Source: Acinetobacter sp. ANC 4470 (GTDB lineage: Bacteria; Pseudomonadota; Gammaproteobacteria; Pseudomonadales; Moraxellaceae). Taken from it: DNA of 64,000 nucleotides. Shown in pieces: positions 48,589-58,684 of the stretch (the stretch's first letter is position 1; every line of letters begins with the position of its first letter). The notes beneath the pieces were generated by a model, which saw only the letters and a program-made list of their open reading frames with translations, was not told where the DNA came from and did no database searches. The DNA lies in assembly GCF_002135335.1 (NCBI RefSeq), contig NZ_NEGC01000002.1:124001-188000 (forward strand), written 5' to 3'. The translations under genes and the position numbers were made by a program.

Positions 48589-49386
48589 ATGCAGCGTTTT
48601 GCAGTCGGTATTGAATTTTGTGGTGTGCAATATAAAGGTTGGCAAACCCAGCAAGCGGGTATCCGCAGTGTGCAAGAAACCATTGAAACTGTGCTCAGTA
48701 AAATTGCAAATGAACCAATTATTGTTCATGGCGCTGGACGAACCGATGCAGGCGTACATGCCACCAATATGGTTGCACATTTTGATAGCTCTGCCATTCG
48801 TCCATTACAGGGTTGGCTCATGGGCGCAAATAGTACTTTGCCTAAAGACATTGCCATCCAATGGATTAAAGAGGTGGATCCAGACTTCCATGCTCGCTTT
48901 AAAGCGCAATCACGACGTTACCGTTATGTCATCTACAATTCAGCTAGCCGGCCTGCACTACTTTATCAACAAGTCACTCATGCCTATTACCCGCTTGATG
49001 TGGATAAAATGATTGAAGCTGCGAAAAAATTTGAAGGAACTCATAATTTTGAAAGCTTTCGTGCCAGCTCTTGTCAATCCAAGCAACCGGTACGTCATGT
49101 CAACCACTGTCGTTTAATTCGTCATGGCTGTTATTTAGTGCTCGATATTCAAGCCGATGGTTTTTTGCATCATATGGTGAGGAACATCGTAGGATGCTTG
49201 CTTGAAGTAGGACAAGGTAAGTATGAAATTGACCATATTGACACAATTTTTGCCGCTGAAAGCCGTCAAGCGGCAGGGATTACCGCCCCACCCGATGGCT
49301 TATATTTTATTCAAGCACACTACCCTGAACAGTTTGATTTACCTAAAGTACCTTTAGGGCCACACTGGTTAAATATGCCTGAATAA
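48589..49386 (+). CDS. truA: tRNA pseudouridine(38-40) synthase
   Basis: 265 residues. The catalytic Asp53 is in GAGRTDAGVHA, with HARFKAQSRRYRYVIYN and FLHHMVRNIVGCLLEVG. Modifies U38-U40 in tRNA anticodon loops. GAGG precedes the ATG. The place after asd-fimV matches the Pseudomonas order, apart from the asparaginase gene inserted between. Confidence 0.97.
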   Translation: MQRFAVGIEFCGVQYKGWQTQQAGIRSVQETIETVLSKIANEPIIVHGAGRTDAGVHATNMVAHFDSSAIRPLQGWLMGANSTLPKDIAIQWIKEVDPDFHARFKAQSRRYRYVIYNSASRPALLYQQVTHAYYPLDVDKMIEAAKKFEGTHNFESFRASSCQSKQPVRHVNHCRLIRHGCYLVLDIQADGFLHHMVRNIVGCLLEVGQGKYEIDHIDTIFAAESRQAAGITAPPDGLYFIQAHYPEQFDLPKVPLGPHWLNMPE

Positions 49387-49804
49387 GAAATCCCTCCCAA
49401 ACTCTAATGCCAGTCAATTAAGAAATTGATTGGCATCGTCTTTTTTAAATTTTAGTGTTATTCGATACGTGGAAATGCAACTGTTCGAAGCAAAACTACT
49501 TTGAAAAGGTAAGGTTTCTGCAATTAATTGACCCATAAAAGGTATTTGACGAGTTTTGTGGTGAGGCGTACTGCACCGTAAGATGCTTTTCTTACGAGCT
49601 TAAAATATATTTTGAGGCTTCTCATTTTGGCGAATGAGAAAAACTGTTCTGCAATGAACAAAACAATTCCCAAACATTTGATTTAAAAGGATAAGACTCT
49701 ATCGTGAATAACTAAAGAACTAAGGAGTTAATTGTAAAACCCCTTAACTGATCAGCATTACTCCCAACCTCCCTTTTTAAGGGAGGATGAAAAGATAAAT
49801 AAAG
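49387..49804. repeat. Intergenic region with repeat element (copy 3)
   Basis: Between convergent truA and the AraC gene. The block 49588-49630 matches 41488-41530 of copy 2 (shared word AAAATATATTTT with similar flanks). The block 49671-49760, read on the minus strand, aligns with 58720-58806 of copy 4 over about 85 bp. A tight dyad CCTCCCTT-ttt-AAGGGAGG lies at 49768-49786. No ORF. Confidence 0.7.
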
Positions 49805-50815
49805 TTAACGCTGTTTACGCTTTCGATATTCCACCGGCGTTTCATTGGTCCAACGCTTAAACGCACGATAGAAAGTACTCGGTTCTGAAAAACCCGTTAA
49901 ATATACAATCCGCTCCACACTTTCAGCGGTATTGGCCAATAATTTTTTCGCCAAACGACAACGATAATCCGAAAGAATTTGCTGAAAACTGGTATTCGCC
50001 TCACTCAGCTGCGTGCGTAAACGACGTGGCGTAATGTTTAAATGTGTTGCGACCGTTTCCAAGGTCGTTTCACCACTTTCTAAGGTCGAACCAATTGCAC
50101 GGCGGACTTCACCAACCAAATCATAACGGGCAAGCTCTTGTAGCTTTTCAATAGCCAATTGCTCATGTAACTGTAATAGCTCAGGTTCTGCCTGCCATAA
50201 CTGGTACTCTAAAATGGCTGGGTCAAAATACAGTCGGGTTTCTTTTTGCCCTAAACTGACAGGACACTCATATACTCTAAAGTATTCATCATCATCAGCC
50301 CCTTCACTAAAATTAAAATCGATGTAGATCAGATTAAATCGACCTTCAGTAATAAATTTAAAGAAGCGTAATACACCAGACATCGCACATTCAGAAAAAT
50401 GACGATTAACTAAATTATTAACCCATGCACCCTGTTCACCGTTGGTTAGATAACAGCGACCATCTTCAATCACCAGCTTGGCATGAAATGCGTCACTGAT
50501 CAGCCGTTGATAAGCCAATGCACGTTTTAGTCCTTCGCCAAAGTTTTCACTTGAAATAAATAGATGTTCAATCACCTGCCCACGATATAAAGGTAAGTGT
50601 TCACCTAGGTGCAAACCAATATCAGGATCTTTACTCACCTCTTCTGCTGCCACCCAAAACGCATATTGAGCACTGAGCGGAGTACGATCATTGGTTTCAA
50701 CCTGATTTAAGGCAACACCAGCTTTTGTTAAAATTTCTTCAGTTGGTAAACCCGAACGACGAATCGCTTGGTAACCTAATCGTAAAATAACCGATGCATC
50801 AGTTAGCTGACCCAC
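49805..50815 (-). CDS. AraC-family transcriptional regulator
   Basis: 336 residues. N-terminal ligand domain of the OruR/arabinose-binding type (ILRLGYQAIRRSGLP..., HLGEHLPLYRGQVIEHLF), and a C-terminal double helix-turn-helix with TLETVATHLNITPRRLRTQL and the second-helix signature IVYLTGFSEPSTFYRAFKRW. The start is GTG with GGAAGG 7-8 nt upstream. No clear target gene is adjacent. Ligand unknown. Confidence 0.92.
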   Translation of the reverse strand: MGQLTDASVILRLGYQAIRRSGLPTEEILTKAGVALNQVETNDRTPLSAQYAFWVAAEEVSKDPDIGLHLGEHLPLYRGQVIEHLFISSENFGEGLKRALAYQRLISDAFHAKLVIEDGRCYLTNGEQGAWVNNLVNRHFSECAMSGVLRFFKFITEGRFNLIYIDFNFSEGADDDEYFRVYECPVSLGQKETRLYFDPAILEYQLWQAEPELLQLHEQLAIEKLQELARYDLVGEVRRAIGSTLESGETTLETVATHLNITPRRLRTQLSEANTSFQQILSDYRCRLAKKLLANTAESVERIVYLTGFSEPSTFYRAFKRWTNETPVEYRKRKQR

Positions 50816-50983
50816 GCCAAGACCTTCCTTGTATGTTCTTCATTTATACTTTAAAAGATTAATTTTAGATTAACTGCGATTGACCAAACTGACAACATAA
50901 CAATGCTGTTTTTTGTAGAAAATATTTAAATGTATGGTTCGCTTATTTAACTGACAGATGATCGGGCAACGCCCCATTCCGCC

Positions 50984-51012
50984 TTGTTTTATGCAAAAAA
51001 ATTGACTATAAT
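50984..51012 (+). promoter_or_regulatory. Sigma-70 promoter of infA
   Basis: TTGTTT (50984-50989), 17-bp spacer, consensus TATAAT (51007-51012), 33 nt before the infA start. Confidence 0.8.
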
Positions 51013-51045
51013 TTGCGCCTTCCCAATTTGATCATCAGGTAGGCT

Positions 51046-51267
51046 ATGGCCAATAAAGAGGAACTCATCGAGTTCGAAGGCGTTGTCACCGAAACGCTTC
51101 CTAATACTATGTTCCGTGTACGTTTAGAAAACGGTCACGAAGTTATTGCACACATCTCTGGTAAAATGCGCAAACACTATATTCGTATTTTAACTGGCGA
51201 CAGTGTTAAAGTAGAAATGACTCCTTATGATTTGACCAAGGGTCGTATTACTTATCGTGCACGCTAA
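51046..51267 (+). CDS. infA: Translation initiation factor IF-1
   Basis: 73 residues, normal for IF-1 (72). An OB-fold with [40 protein letters not shown] and a C-terminal [12 protein letters not shown]. Blocks the ribosomal A site during initiation. Own promoter and terminator. Confidence 0.98.
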   Translation: MANKEELIEFEGVVTETLPNTMFRVRLENGHEVIAHISGKMRKHYIRILTGDSVKVEMTPYDLTKGRITYRAR

Positions 51268-51281
51268 GTTTTAGCGCAAGC

Positions 51282-51305
51282 AAAAGCCACTTTAAAGTGG
51301 CTTTT
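51282..51305. terminator. Bidirectional terminator between infA and the LprI-like gene
   Basis: Perfect self-complementary AAAAGCCACTTTAAAGTGGC-type sequence extending to TTTT and a T-run; serves convergent genes. Confidence 0.92.
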
Positions 51306-51327
51306 TTTATAGCATTGAACCCGAAAA

Positions 51328-51690
51328 TCAGTCCAATGTATTGGTTTTACAGCCAATCGTGCTGCATTCACGTAGCCGCTCTCTGAGCCAATTATTACGC
51401 TCTTGAGTGGTACTTAAACGACATTCCACGTCAATCCCTGTGTCCGTGGTACATTGTGCATCGCGTTCGCGAATCCACACCAGCTGAGATTTCTTCAGAA
51501 TATTTTTTTGTTTATCTGATAGCTTTCCGCGCAAAGCCTGATAATTTTTATTTAATTCTGCATCTGCACTGGCATATAATTTGTTGGTGCAATAGACATC
51601 ATCATAGGTATTGCGTGCATTTTCACAGTTATCTGCAAATGCAACACCAGACAATAAGATGCCGCTCAGCATCAAAATGATTTTTTTCAT
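51328..51690 (-). CDS. DUF1311/LprI-like secreted protein
   Basis: 120 residues: signal peptide ending near VAFA, then DNCENARNTYDDVYCTNKLY and a helical DUF1311 domain with WIRERDAQC and the C-terminal NWLRERLRECSTIGC. Six cysteines suit periplasmic disulfides. Members of this family include lysozyme-inhibitor LprI of mycobacteria; here the role is not known. AGGAG precedes the ATG. Confidence 0.82.
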   Translation of the reverse strand: MKKIILMLSGILLSGVAFADNCENARNTYDDVYCTNKLYASADAELNKNYQALRGKLSDKQKNILKKSQLVWIRERDAQCTTDTGIDVECRLSTTQERNNWLRERLRECSTIGCKTNTLD

Positions 51691-52028
51691 CTTTACTCCT
51701 TTACCCTTTTTATCTTTTATAAAAATAATTTTCGTAAATAGTCTATGCGAAATGCCTTCGACAGGATATTAAAAACTCTAATCCTGTCGAAAATGACACA
51801 TCAATCAAAAACATCTATAAGAATTCCCCTATCATTGATCTGATTTAGAGATCCTCTTTTTTATCAAACAGATACCGTTGATACGTATAAATAATGCATT
51901 CATGACCATGTAAACTACCATTTAGCATTTTAAGCCTATTTTATTGAAGTAAAGACCGTATATCGAATCACAACAATATGATTCAGCAGATCTGTCTAAA
52001 CTAGTTTTATTTGGTGTGAGAACAGCTT
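51691..52028. other. Intergenic region with a perfect 11-bp dyad
   Basis: 338 bases between divergent genes. Holds TTCGACAGGAT (51757-51767) and ATCCTGTCGAA (51781-51791) around a 13-nt AT-rich centre. No ORF and no T-run after the dyad, so an operator or repeat is more likely than a terminator. Confidence 0.5.
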
Positions 52029-52433
52029 ATGAAATTTATACTTTCGGTTGGACTCTTTGCCGCCTATTGCATGCTATATGGCTGTACATCTTCCCCAACG
52101 ATGAATGCCATGCAGCGGGAAGCCTATTTGCAGCAATTTATTGGTCAATCCAGTGATCAAATCCGTAGCCAACTTGATTTAAACAGCATAGGTTACCAGC
52201 AAGTCAGCCCACCTATATTAAAGGCAAATACCTTAACCTATATTGCAGCTCGATCCATCAGCATACCGGTACCTATGGCGCAAAATCCAGCCATGGGCAT
52301 CGGTGCAGGAACAGCTGTTCCCATCCCAAGCACGGCTGCACAAAGCTATGATGTCAATTTGAACTGCCGTATTAGCTTTCTCTTGGAACAAAATATTGCC
52401 AAAGCGGTACAAATGTCAGGACGCACCTGTTAA
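52029..52433 (+). CDS. Hypothetical lipoprotein
   Basis: 134 residues. Type II signal peptide with lipobox LYGC (Cys near residue 19), then an SSPTMN start of the mature chain. The core includes QFIGQSSDQIRSQLDLNSIG, a Gly/Pro-rich centre and two Cys (LNCRISF and GRTC) that may pair. No family recognised. GAGAACAGCTT before the ATG. Confidence 0.75.
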   Translation: MKFILSVGLFAAYCMLYGCTSSPTMNAMQREAYLQQFIGQSSDQIRSQLDLNSIGYQQVSPPILKANTLTYIAARSISIPVPMAQNPAMGIGAGTAVPIPSTAAQSYDVNLNCRISFLLEQNIAKAVQMSGRTC

Positions 52434-52471
52434 AAACACTCTCTTTATGCACTTTTGGCAAACTAAACATG

Positions 52472-52499
52472 AAAAATGCAGCTCTTTGGCTGCATTTTT
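52472..52499. terminator. Bidirectional terminator between the lipoprotein gene and leuB
   Basis: 11-bp perfect stem AAAAATGCAGC / GCTGCATTTTT with a 6-nt loop and T-run. Confidence 0.92.
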
Positions 52500-52524
52500 T
52501 ATTGCAAATCTGTAGTAAACAAAC

Positions 52525-53604
52525 TTAGTTCAATGCAACAACCACCGCTTGACCCATTTCAGCAGTACCGACTTTGCCCATACCTTCAGACATAATATCT
52601 GCGGTACGTAAGCCTTGATCTAGTACATTGCCTACAGCATCTTCAATGGCTTGTGCAGCAGCTTCTTCACGGAATGTGTAACGTAGCATCATTGCAACAG
52701 AAAGAATCGTTGCCAGTGGATTTGCAATATTTTGACCTGCAATGTCTGGTGCAGAGCCATGACAAGGTTCATACATGCCTTTACCATTTTCATCCAAAGA
52801 CGCAGACGGCAACATGCCAATTGAACCTGTTAACATTGCAGCTTCATCAGATAAGATGTCACCAAACAAGTTAGAAGTTACAATCACATCAAACTGTTTC
52901 GGTGCACGCACCAATTGCATTGCAGCATTATCCACATACATATGTGACAAGTTGATATTTGGATATTCTGCTTCTTTCATTGCAGTGACTGTTTGTTTCC
53001 AAAGTTCGGTCACTTCTAGAACATTGGCTTTGTCCACCGAACAAACTTTACCACCACGAAGACCTGCCAATTCAAACGCCACTTTAGCAATACGCTTGAT
53101 TTCAGATTCTGAATAAACGTCAGTGTTATAACCTTGTTTTTCACCGTTTTCTAACACACGAATACCACGTGGTTGACCAAAGTAAATACCACCCGTCAAT
53201 TCACGTACAATCAAAATATCTAGACCAGAGACAATTTCTGGTTTTAAGCTTGAAGCATCTGCCAATTGTGGGTAAAGAATCGCTGGGCGTAAGTTAGCGA
53301 AAAGGTTGAGTTCACTACGAATTTTTAATAAACCACGTTCTGGACGAATTGAGCGCTCAATGCTATCCCATTTTGGTCCACCGACAGCACCGAGTAAAAT
53401 GGCATCTGCTTTTTTTGCTTGTTCAGCTGTTTGTTCAGGATATGGCGCACCATGAACATCAATCGCTGCACCACCCAATAAACCCTGTTCCCAAGTCAAA
53501 CCTAAATTGAATTTTTCATTTACTCGTGTGAGTACTTGCTCTGCGGCTTTAACAATTTCAGGACCGATGCCATCACCAGCTAAAATCAAAATATGTTTTG
53601 ACAT
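52525..53604 (-). CDS. leuB: 3-isopropylmalate dehydrogenase
   Basis: Third enzyme of leucine synthesis, oxidising and decarboxylating 3-isopropylmalate with NAD+. 359 residues, with [19 protein letters not shown], the substrate-binding LFANLRPA and [14 protein letters not shown], and the C-terminal [21 protein letters not shown]. The ATG at 53604 gives the family N-terminus. Lies in the leu cluster with leuD and leuC on the same strand, but a lipoprotein gene is placed between. Confidence 0.96.
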   Translation of the reverse strand: MSKHILILAGDGIGPEIVKAAEQVLTRVNEKFNLGLTWEQGLLGGAAIDVHGAPYPEQTAEQAKKADAILLGAVGGPKWDSIERSIRPERGLLKIRSELNLFANLRPAILYPQLADASSLKPEIVSGLDILIVRELTGGIYFGQPRGIRVLENGEKQGYNTDVYSESEIKRIAKVAFELAGLRGGKVCSVDKANVLEVTELWKQTVTAMKEAEYPNINLSHMYVDNAAMQLVRAPKQFDVIVTSNLFGDILSDEAAMLTGSIGMLPSASLDENGKGMYEPCHGSAPDIAGQNIANPLATILSVAMMLRYTFREEAAAQAIEDAVGNVLDQGLRTADIMSEGMGKVGTAEMGQAVVVALN

Positions 53605-53647
53605 GAGGTTTTCCATTTTCAAAGTCAGTCATTGGACTGATGTGATA

Positions 53648-54211
53648 TTAAATTTTTTGTTCTACAAATTCACCTAAGCCATTTAGGGCATTATAAGATT
53701 TGCAGAAACGTCGAATGGTTTTCTGGTCTTGCTGAAGTTCTACACAGAGTGGATCGGGTGCAGAAACATTCAACAAACTTCCTTGATGTCTCGTTCGGTC
53801 CCGATACATCTTAAAGGTATAGTGTTTTTGAGCATTAAATTTGTGAAATACATGTAGCGTTTCAGCACGATCTTTCGATATCGGATAAAAGCGAATCACC
53901 AACTCATGCTGCCCTGCTGGCACGGACAAAAACAAAGAATTTGGTTCTGCCAACAATTTTGTTTGTAAACGAACAATCTTCTGCTCAATCGCTTCACGAC
54001 TCACGCGATGACTTTGAGCATCCACAATCGGCATTTGATCGAAACGCTCAAACTCACATTGTTCTGTTCCAGCACAAAAAATTAACGCATTTGATTTTGT
54101 CGACTCTGTTTCTTTCACATTATTAATACGTATTTTATCAATGCTTTGACATGCACTTAAAAATGCAAGCATAAGCCCCAGCATAGCAAGCTGACCGTAA
54201 ACTTTTGTCAT
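53648..54211 (-). CDS. Hypothetical lipoprotein in the leu cluster
   Basis: 187 residues. Signal peptide with lipobox LSAC (Cys21), then a mixed domain with four or more Cys (FCAGTEQCEFE; FCKSY). No family recognised. It is inserted between leuD and leuB, where Pseudomonas has a different gene. Ribosome binding site not clear. Confidence 0.72.
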   Translation of the reverse strand: MTKVYGQLAMLGLMLAFLSACQSIDKIRINNVKETESTKSNALIFCAGTEQCEFERFDQMPIVDAQSHRVSREAIEQKIVRLQTKLLAEPNSLFLSVPAGQHELVIRFYPISKDRAETLHVFHKFNAQKHYTFKMYRDRTRHQGSLLNVSAPDPLCVELQQDQKTIRRFCKSYNALNGLGEFVEQKI

Positions 54212-54315
54212 TATTCGAGCCCAACCTCACCAATTAAAACCAACGAGATATTTTTATAGATTCGATATTAACAAGAGTTAAGCTCCGATACTACTATGTC
54301 TGAAATTTCAGATAA

Positions 54316-54966
54316 TTAACCGCGAATTTCTTGAAATACCCAAGGGCGTGATTGCTTGGTTTTTTCTTCAAATGCACGGATATCATCTGCAACTTGAAGA
54401 GTTAAACCAATATCATCAAAACCATTTAATAAGCAGTGTTTACGAAATGGATCCACTTCAAATTTAAAGGCTTCACTACTTGGTGTGCGTACTTCTTGGG
54501 CTTCCAAATCAACGGTTAACTGGTAGCCTTCTGTTGCGGCACTTTCTTTAAAAAGTTGATCAACAATTTCTTCCGACAAAATGACTGGCAACATGCCATT
54601 TTTAAAACAGTTATTAAAGAAAATATCGGCATAGCTTGGTGCAATCACAGTACGAAAGCCATACTCTTCTAAAGCCCAAGGTGCATGTTCACGACTTGAA
54701 CCACAGCCAAAGTTGGCACGTGTAATCAAGATTGATGCAGCTTGATAACGTGATTGGTTCAAGACAAATTCAGGATTTTTTGGACGAATTGAATTGTCTT
54801 GACCCGGATAACCTTCATCTAAATATCGTAATTCATCAAATAAGTTATCCCCAAAACCGGTGCGTTTGATGGACTTCAAAAACTGTTTTGGAATGATTAA
54901 ATCTGTATCGACATTGGCACGGTCTAAGGGTGCAACAATACCTTGTTCAACGGTATAAGCTTTCAT
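54316..54966 (-). CDS. leuD: 3-isopropylmalate dehydratase small subunit
   Basis: 216 residues. Aconitase-swivel domain with [38 protein letters not shown] and [12 protein letters not shown]. Forms the isomerase with LeuC. AGGAG precedes the ATG. Lies 19 nt downstream of leuC, so co-transcribed. Confidence 0.97.
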   Translation of the reverse strand: MKAYTVEQGIVAPLDRANVDTDLIIPKQFLKSIKRTGFGDNLFDELRYLDEGYPGQDNSIRPKNPEFVLNQSRYQAASILITRANFGCGSSREHAPWALEEYGFRTVIAPSYADIFFNNCFKNGMLPVILSEEIVDQLFKESAATEGYQLTVDLEAQEVRTPSSEAFKFEVDPFRKHCLLNGFDDIGLTLQVADDIRAFEEKTKQSRPWVFQEIRG

Positions 54967-54985
54967 AATTTGCTCCTAGTCCCAA

Positions 54986-56419
54986 TTAGAATGAACGAAC
55001 ATCAACGAAATGACCTGCAATCGCTGCTGCTGCTGCCATGGCTGGACTCACCAAATGAGTACGACCGCCATTGCCCTGACGACCTTCAAAATTACGATTC
55101 GAGGTCGATGCACAGTGTTCACCCGGTTGTAATTTATCCGCATTCATGGCTAAACACATTGAACACCCTGGCTCACGCCATTCAAAGCCTGCTTCAACGA
55201 AGATTTTATCTAAACCTTCTGCTTCTGCTTGTTGCTTGACTAAGCCTGAACCCGGAACCACCATCGCCTGTTTAATTGAACTGGCAACTTTACGTCCTTG
55301 AATCACTTCAGCCGCAGCACGAATATCTTCAATACGCGAATTGGTACATGAACCAATAAATACACGGTCTAATTGAATATCTGCCAAAGCTTGACCAGCA
55401 TTTAAACCCATATATTGATAAGCACGCGTCCAGCCGTTGCGTTGTACCTCATCTTTGGCTTGTTCTAAAGTCGGTACCGCTTGAGAAACAGCAATTACCA
55501 TCTCAGGCGATGTTCCCCAAGACACTTGTGGCTCAATCTCTTCACCTTGTAACACCACAACGGTATCGAAATGCGCGTCCTCATCAGAATGTAAGGTATT
55601 CCAATATTCAACCGCAGCATCCCATTGTTCGCCTTTCGGTGCGTAGTTGCGACCTTGCACATATTCAATAGTTTTGTCATCGACAGCCACCATACCAACA
55701 CGAGCACCTGCTTCGATGGCCATGTTACATACGGTCATCCGACCTTCAATCGACATATCACGGAACACTTGACCACCGAATTCAATCGCATGACCTGTAC
55801 CGCCCGCAGTTCCAATTTTACCGATAATCGCTAAAACCACGTCTTTTGAAGTCACGCCTTGACCCAATGTGCCGTCAACACGAATCAACATGTTTTTCAT
55901 TTTCTTTTGCACTAAGCACTGCGTTGCCAAAACATGTTCAACTTCAGATGTACCAATACCATGTGCCAAACAACCAAATGCACCATGTGTTGCAGTGTGT
56001 GAGTCGCCACAGACTACCGTCATGCCCGGCAAAGTTAAGCCTTGTTCAGGTCCAACCACATGGGCAATGCCTTGACGAATATCATTGATCTTAAATTCAA
56101 CAATATTAAAAGCTTCACAGTTGTCATCTAACGTTTGCACTTGGATGCGTGAAGTTTCATCCTCAATACCTGCAATCCCTTGATCACGTTCAGCTTTTGA
56201 AGTTGGTACATTATGGTCAGGAGTCGCAACATTGGCACTTAAACGCCAAGGTTTACGACCTGCAAGCTGTAAACCCTCAAAAGCTTGCGGCGAAGTGACT
56301 TCATGTAATAAATGACGGTCGATATAAAGTAAGGCTGAACCATCGTCTCGTTGTTTTACTAAATGGTCATCCCACAATTTGTCATACAAAGTCTTTGCTT
56401 TTTGGGTATTGCCTGCCAT
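54986..56419 (-). CDS. leuC: 3-isopropylmalate dehydratase large subunit
   Basis: 477 residues. The 4Fe-4S cysteines lie in [15 protein letters not shown] and in the C-x-x-C of [15 protein letters not shown]. Also [14 protein letters not shown] with substrate residues. Isomerises 2- to 3-isopropylmalate with LeuD. I prefer the ATG at 56419 (GGAG 9 nt before it) to an in-frame ATG 15 nt upstream, because that upstream codon overlaps the binding site. Confidence 0.97.
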   Translation of the reverse strand: MAGNTQKAKTLYDKLWDDHLVKQRDDGSALLYIDRHLLHEVTSPQAFEGLQLAGRKPWRLSANVATPDHNVPTSKAERDQGIAGIEDETSRIQVQTLDDNCEAFNIVEFKINDIRQGIAHVVGPEQGLTLPGMTVVCGDSHTATHGAFGCLAHGIGTSEVEHVLATQCLVQKKMKNMLIRVDGTLGQGVTSKDVVLAIIGKIGTAGGTGHAIEFGGQVFRDMSIEGRMTVCNMAIEAGARVGMVAVDDKTIEYVQGRNYAPKGEQWDAAVEYWNTLHSDEDAHFDTVVVLQGEEIEPQVSWGTSPEMVIAVSQAVPTLEQAKDEVQRNGWTRAYQYMGLNAGQALADIQLDRVFIGSCTNSRIEDIRAAAEVIQGRKVASSIKQAMVVPGSGLVKQQAEAEGLDKIFVEAGFEWREPGCSMCLAMNADKLQPGEHCASTSNRNFEGRQGNGGRTHLVSPAMAAAAAIAGHFVDVRSF

Positions 56420-56628
56420 GTCGACGTGCTCCATAGAACTGGGTAATGCTTTTATTAACTTCGATTATAACCACGTATTTACATAAATCTAATTTATCAT
56501 TTTTATTAGTTTGAAAACTTTTTGGAATTAGTTTTAAGCAGATCGAAACCATGCATACTGACAATATTTCTTACTAGATATTTTTCACCTATCTCTTTAC
56601 CAGCATGTCGCTGGTTAAGAACAGCGTG

Positions 56629-56820
56629 TTATGTAGATGGGCCTGCTTTACTCTCCAGTAGTTCCTCAATCGCCTTAATTAATTCAGCTTTCGCTGCGCT
56701 ACATTCAGCCGCGGCTCGATTTTCATCATTTTCATCATCTGCAAGCTCATAAACCGCAGTACGTTTTTCCACGGCTTCCTCGAACAAATCAAGCAGGTAT
56801 TTTATATGTTTAATGTGCAT
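56629..56820 (-). CDS. Hypothetical small acidic coiled protein
   Basis: 63 residues, strongly acidic and helical (LFEEAVEKRTAVYELADDEN, then ECSAAKAELIKAIEELLES). No signal peptide. AAGGA 8-9 nt before the ATG makes translation credible. No family recognised. An antisense frame on the other strand is a shadow. It lies 209 bp upstream of leuC. Confidence 0.65.
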   Translation of the reverse strand: MHIKHIKYLLDLFEEAVEKRTAVYELADDENDENRAAAECSAAKAELIKAIEELLESKAGPST

Positions 56821-56985
56821 AACTTAGATCCTTTAATAACGTATCAATAGCTGATACTTTTTTAGATTAACTGATTTACAATCCAAAAAACCGATTTAAA
56901 TATACAAAATGTTCGTTTTTACAAATCAAAGAAGACTGATTATCCTTTAATCATATCCCGAAGACAAAGCTTGAGAAATACCCCT

Positions 56986-57228
56986 ATGGCACATATTCAA
57001 AAATTTGTTACTTACAACCAGAAAACTTTAAAAAAAACCTGTAGTTATTACATCATGCACATCGCTATTGCGCTGTTGGTTGGCTATTTTGTCACAGGCA
57101 GTATCTGGATGGCATTAACCCTGAGCTTACTTGAACCGACCATCCAAGCGATTGCATTTTTCTTTCATGAAAAAGTTTGGGAAAAAGATGCCTCAACCTT
57201 GCAAAAGAATCAGGATATTACTGCCTAA
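56986..57228 (+). CDS. DUF2061 membrane protein
   Basis: 80 residues. Two membrane helices: HIAIALLVGYFVTGSIWMAL and the LLEPTIQAIAFFFHEKVWE segment typical of DUF2061. Function unknown. The ATG at 56986 gives the family start MAHIQKFVTY; an in-frame TTG lies 15 nt upstream. Confidence 0.82.
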   Translation: MAHIQKFVTYNQKTLKKTCSYYIMHIAIALLVGYFVTGSIWMALTLSLLEPTIQAIAFFFHEKVWEKDASTLQKNQDITA

Positions 57229-57420
57229 TATATTGAAAATATTGTGGGTTCAAGCTAGCTCCTTTCAACAAATTAGTTCATTCATATAGAGTGCTGTTTA
57301 TTTCTACCACTCACACTCACATCTGCATACATTTTTTAGCATTGATTTTTATTCTGGCATTCACTTTTAGTATAAAAATATTTTATACTTATTGAGATAT
57401 TTCATAACCAGACTACCAGT

Positions 57421-58287
57421 ATGAATCTTGCTGCTTTTGAAGCTTTTGTTAAAGTTATGGAAACAGGTTCTATTTCTATGGCTGCCGATCTGTTGTTTAT
57501 TACCCAACCAGCAGTCACTAAACGAATTCATAGTTTAGAAGAATATTTTGGGGTAAAACTGTTTGAATCTGCGGGTCGCGGGGTTCAAGCCACTCATGCC
57601 GCCAACTCACTATTACCTAAAGTAAGAAACTGGCTCAATGAACTGGGGGATATCCACCATACTTTGAGCCATGAACAAGGGCAAGTTCAAGGTAAGCTTA
57701 AAATAGGCACGAGCCATCATATTGGTTTACATCATTTACCCACTCATCTACGAAATTATGTTCAGACATTTCCAGAGGTGACTTTAGATGTGCATTTTGT
57801 TGATTCCGAACAAGCGCATGAAAAAGTGCTTGCTGGCGACTTAGAATTGGCATTTTTGACATTACCGCCCCAAGGCGATGCTCGTCTTAGCTATGTGACC
57901 ATTTGGGATGATCCTTTGGTTTTTGTCGCAGCATCATTTCATCCCTTAGCCAATCAAAAAAATTTACAACTTGAAGATCTGATCCGATATCCAAGTTTAT
58001 TACCTGCTGCACAAACTTATACCAGTCAAATCACTTTGGCTGAATTTGAAAAACGTGGTTTAAAACCTAAAATCAGTATGAGCAATAACCCGCTTGAATC
58101 GATTCGAATGTTAGCTTCCATTGGTCTCGGTTGGTCGGTCTTGCCAAAGACCTTAATCAATCAAGATTTACAACAACTGGATATTAATTTTGAAATGAAT
58201 CGTCAATTGGGTATGGTTTGGCATCCTGGACGCAGTCAATCTAAGGCTGTTTTAGAGTTAATTGAAATGATGAAAATAAAGGGCTAA
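57421..58287 (+). CDS. LysR-family transcriptional regulator
   Basis: 288 residues. N-terminal helix-turn-helix: NLAAFEAFVKVMETGSISMA, then TQPAVTKRIHSLEEYFGVKL, the LysR pattern. The substrate-binding domain follows (KLKIGTSHHIGLHHLPTHLR...). In Pseudomonas a LysR gene sits next to leuC; the same closeness is kept here with two small genes between. Control of leucine genes is plausible, not shown. Confidence 0.93.
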   Translation: MNLAAFEAFVKVMETGSISMAADLLFITQPAVTKRIHSLEEYFGVKLFESAGRGVQATHAANSLLPKVRNWLNELGDIHHTLSHEQGQVQGKLKIGTSHHIGLHHLPTHLRNYVQTFPEVTLDVHFVDSEQAHEKVLAGDLELAFLTLPPQGDARLSYVTIWDDPLVFVAASFHPLANQKNLQLEDLIRYPSLLPAAQTYTSQITLAEFEKRGLKPKISMSNNPLESIRMLASIGLGWSVLPKTLINQDLQQLDINFEMNRQLGMVWHPGRSQSKAVLELIEMMKIKG

Positions 58288-58293
58288 ACCCTA

Positions 58294-58328
58294 GCGGGAG
58301 AGGAAAGTTTTATCTCTTTCAATCCCGC
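58294..58328. terminator. Imperfect hairpin after the LysR gene
   Basis: GCGGGAGAGGAAAG (58294-58307) pairs with gaps with CTTTCAATCCCGC (58316-58328). It lies between convergent genes. No strong T-run. Confidence 0.45.
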
Positions 58329-58344
58329 CCATATTCAACATACC

Positions 58345-58590
58345 TTAACGATTGGTTGACTCTTCATGTAAAGATTCATTGAGCTGATCAACTACAATCG
58401 CCCATTCACCATCGGACTTTAATTTTTCAGCTAAAAACTGGTGCTGTGCATCTGACCAATAATCCGCTTCAGTAATTTTGGTATGCGCATTCAATTGATG
58501 GGTCGCAATAAAAAGCTCAATTGCTTCTTCAGTGGCATCTAAGCCCAGTTGTTCAAATAAATGAGTCATTCTTGGACGTACAGCGCTCAT
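58345..58590 (-). CDS. DUF2789 protein
   Basis: 81 residues: MSAVRPRMTHLFEQLGLDAT, then the DUF2789 pattern (IELFIATHQLNAHTKITEADYW, FLAEKLKSDGEWAIVVDQLN). Helical, cytoplasmic, function unknown. The ATG at 58590 has GGAG 7 nt upstream. Confidence 0.88.
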   Translation of the reverse strand: MSAVRPRMTHLFEQLGLDATEEAIELFIATHQLNAHTKITEADYWSDAQHQFLAEKLKSDGEWAIVVDQLNESLHEESTNR

Positions 58591-58684
58591 TACTTTCTCC
58601 ATCCATTTTAATTCTTATGCATAACATAACAGCTTCATCTTAAAAATGAAGGGCAAAAATGTAAGGATTTTATACACATAAATA

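Noticed and set aside
58670..58678. Single DnaA box TTATACACA
   Set aside because: One isolated 9-mer in AT-rich DNA is expected by chance.
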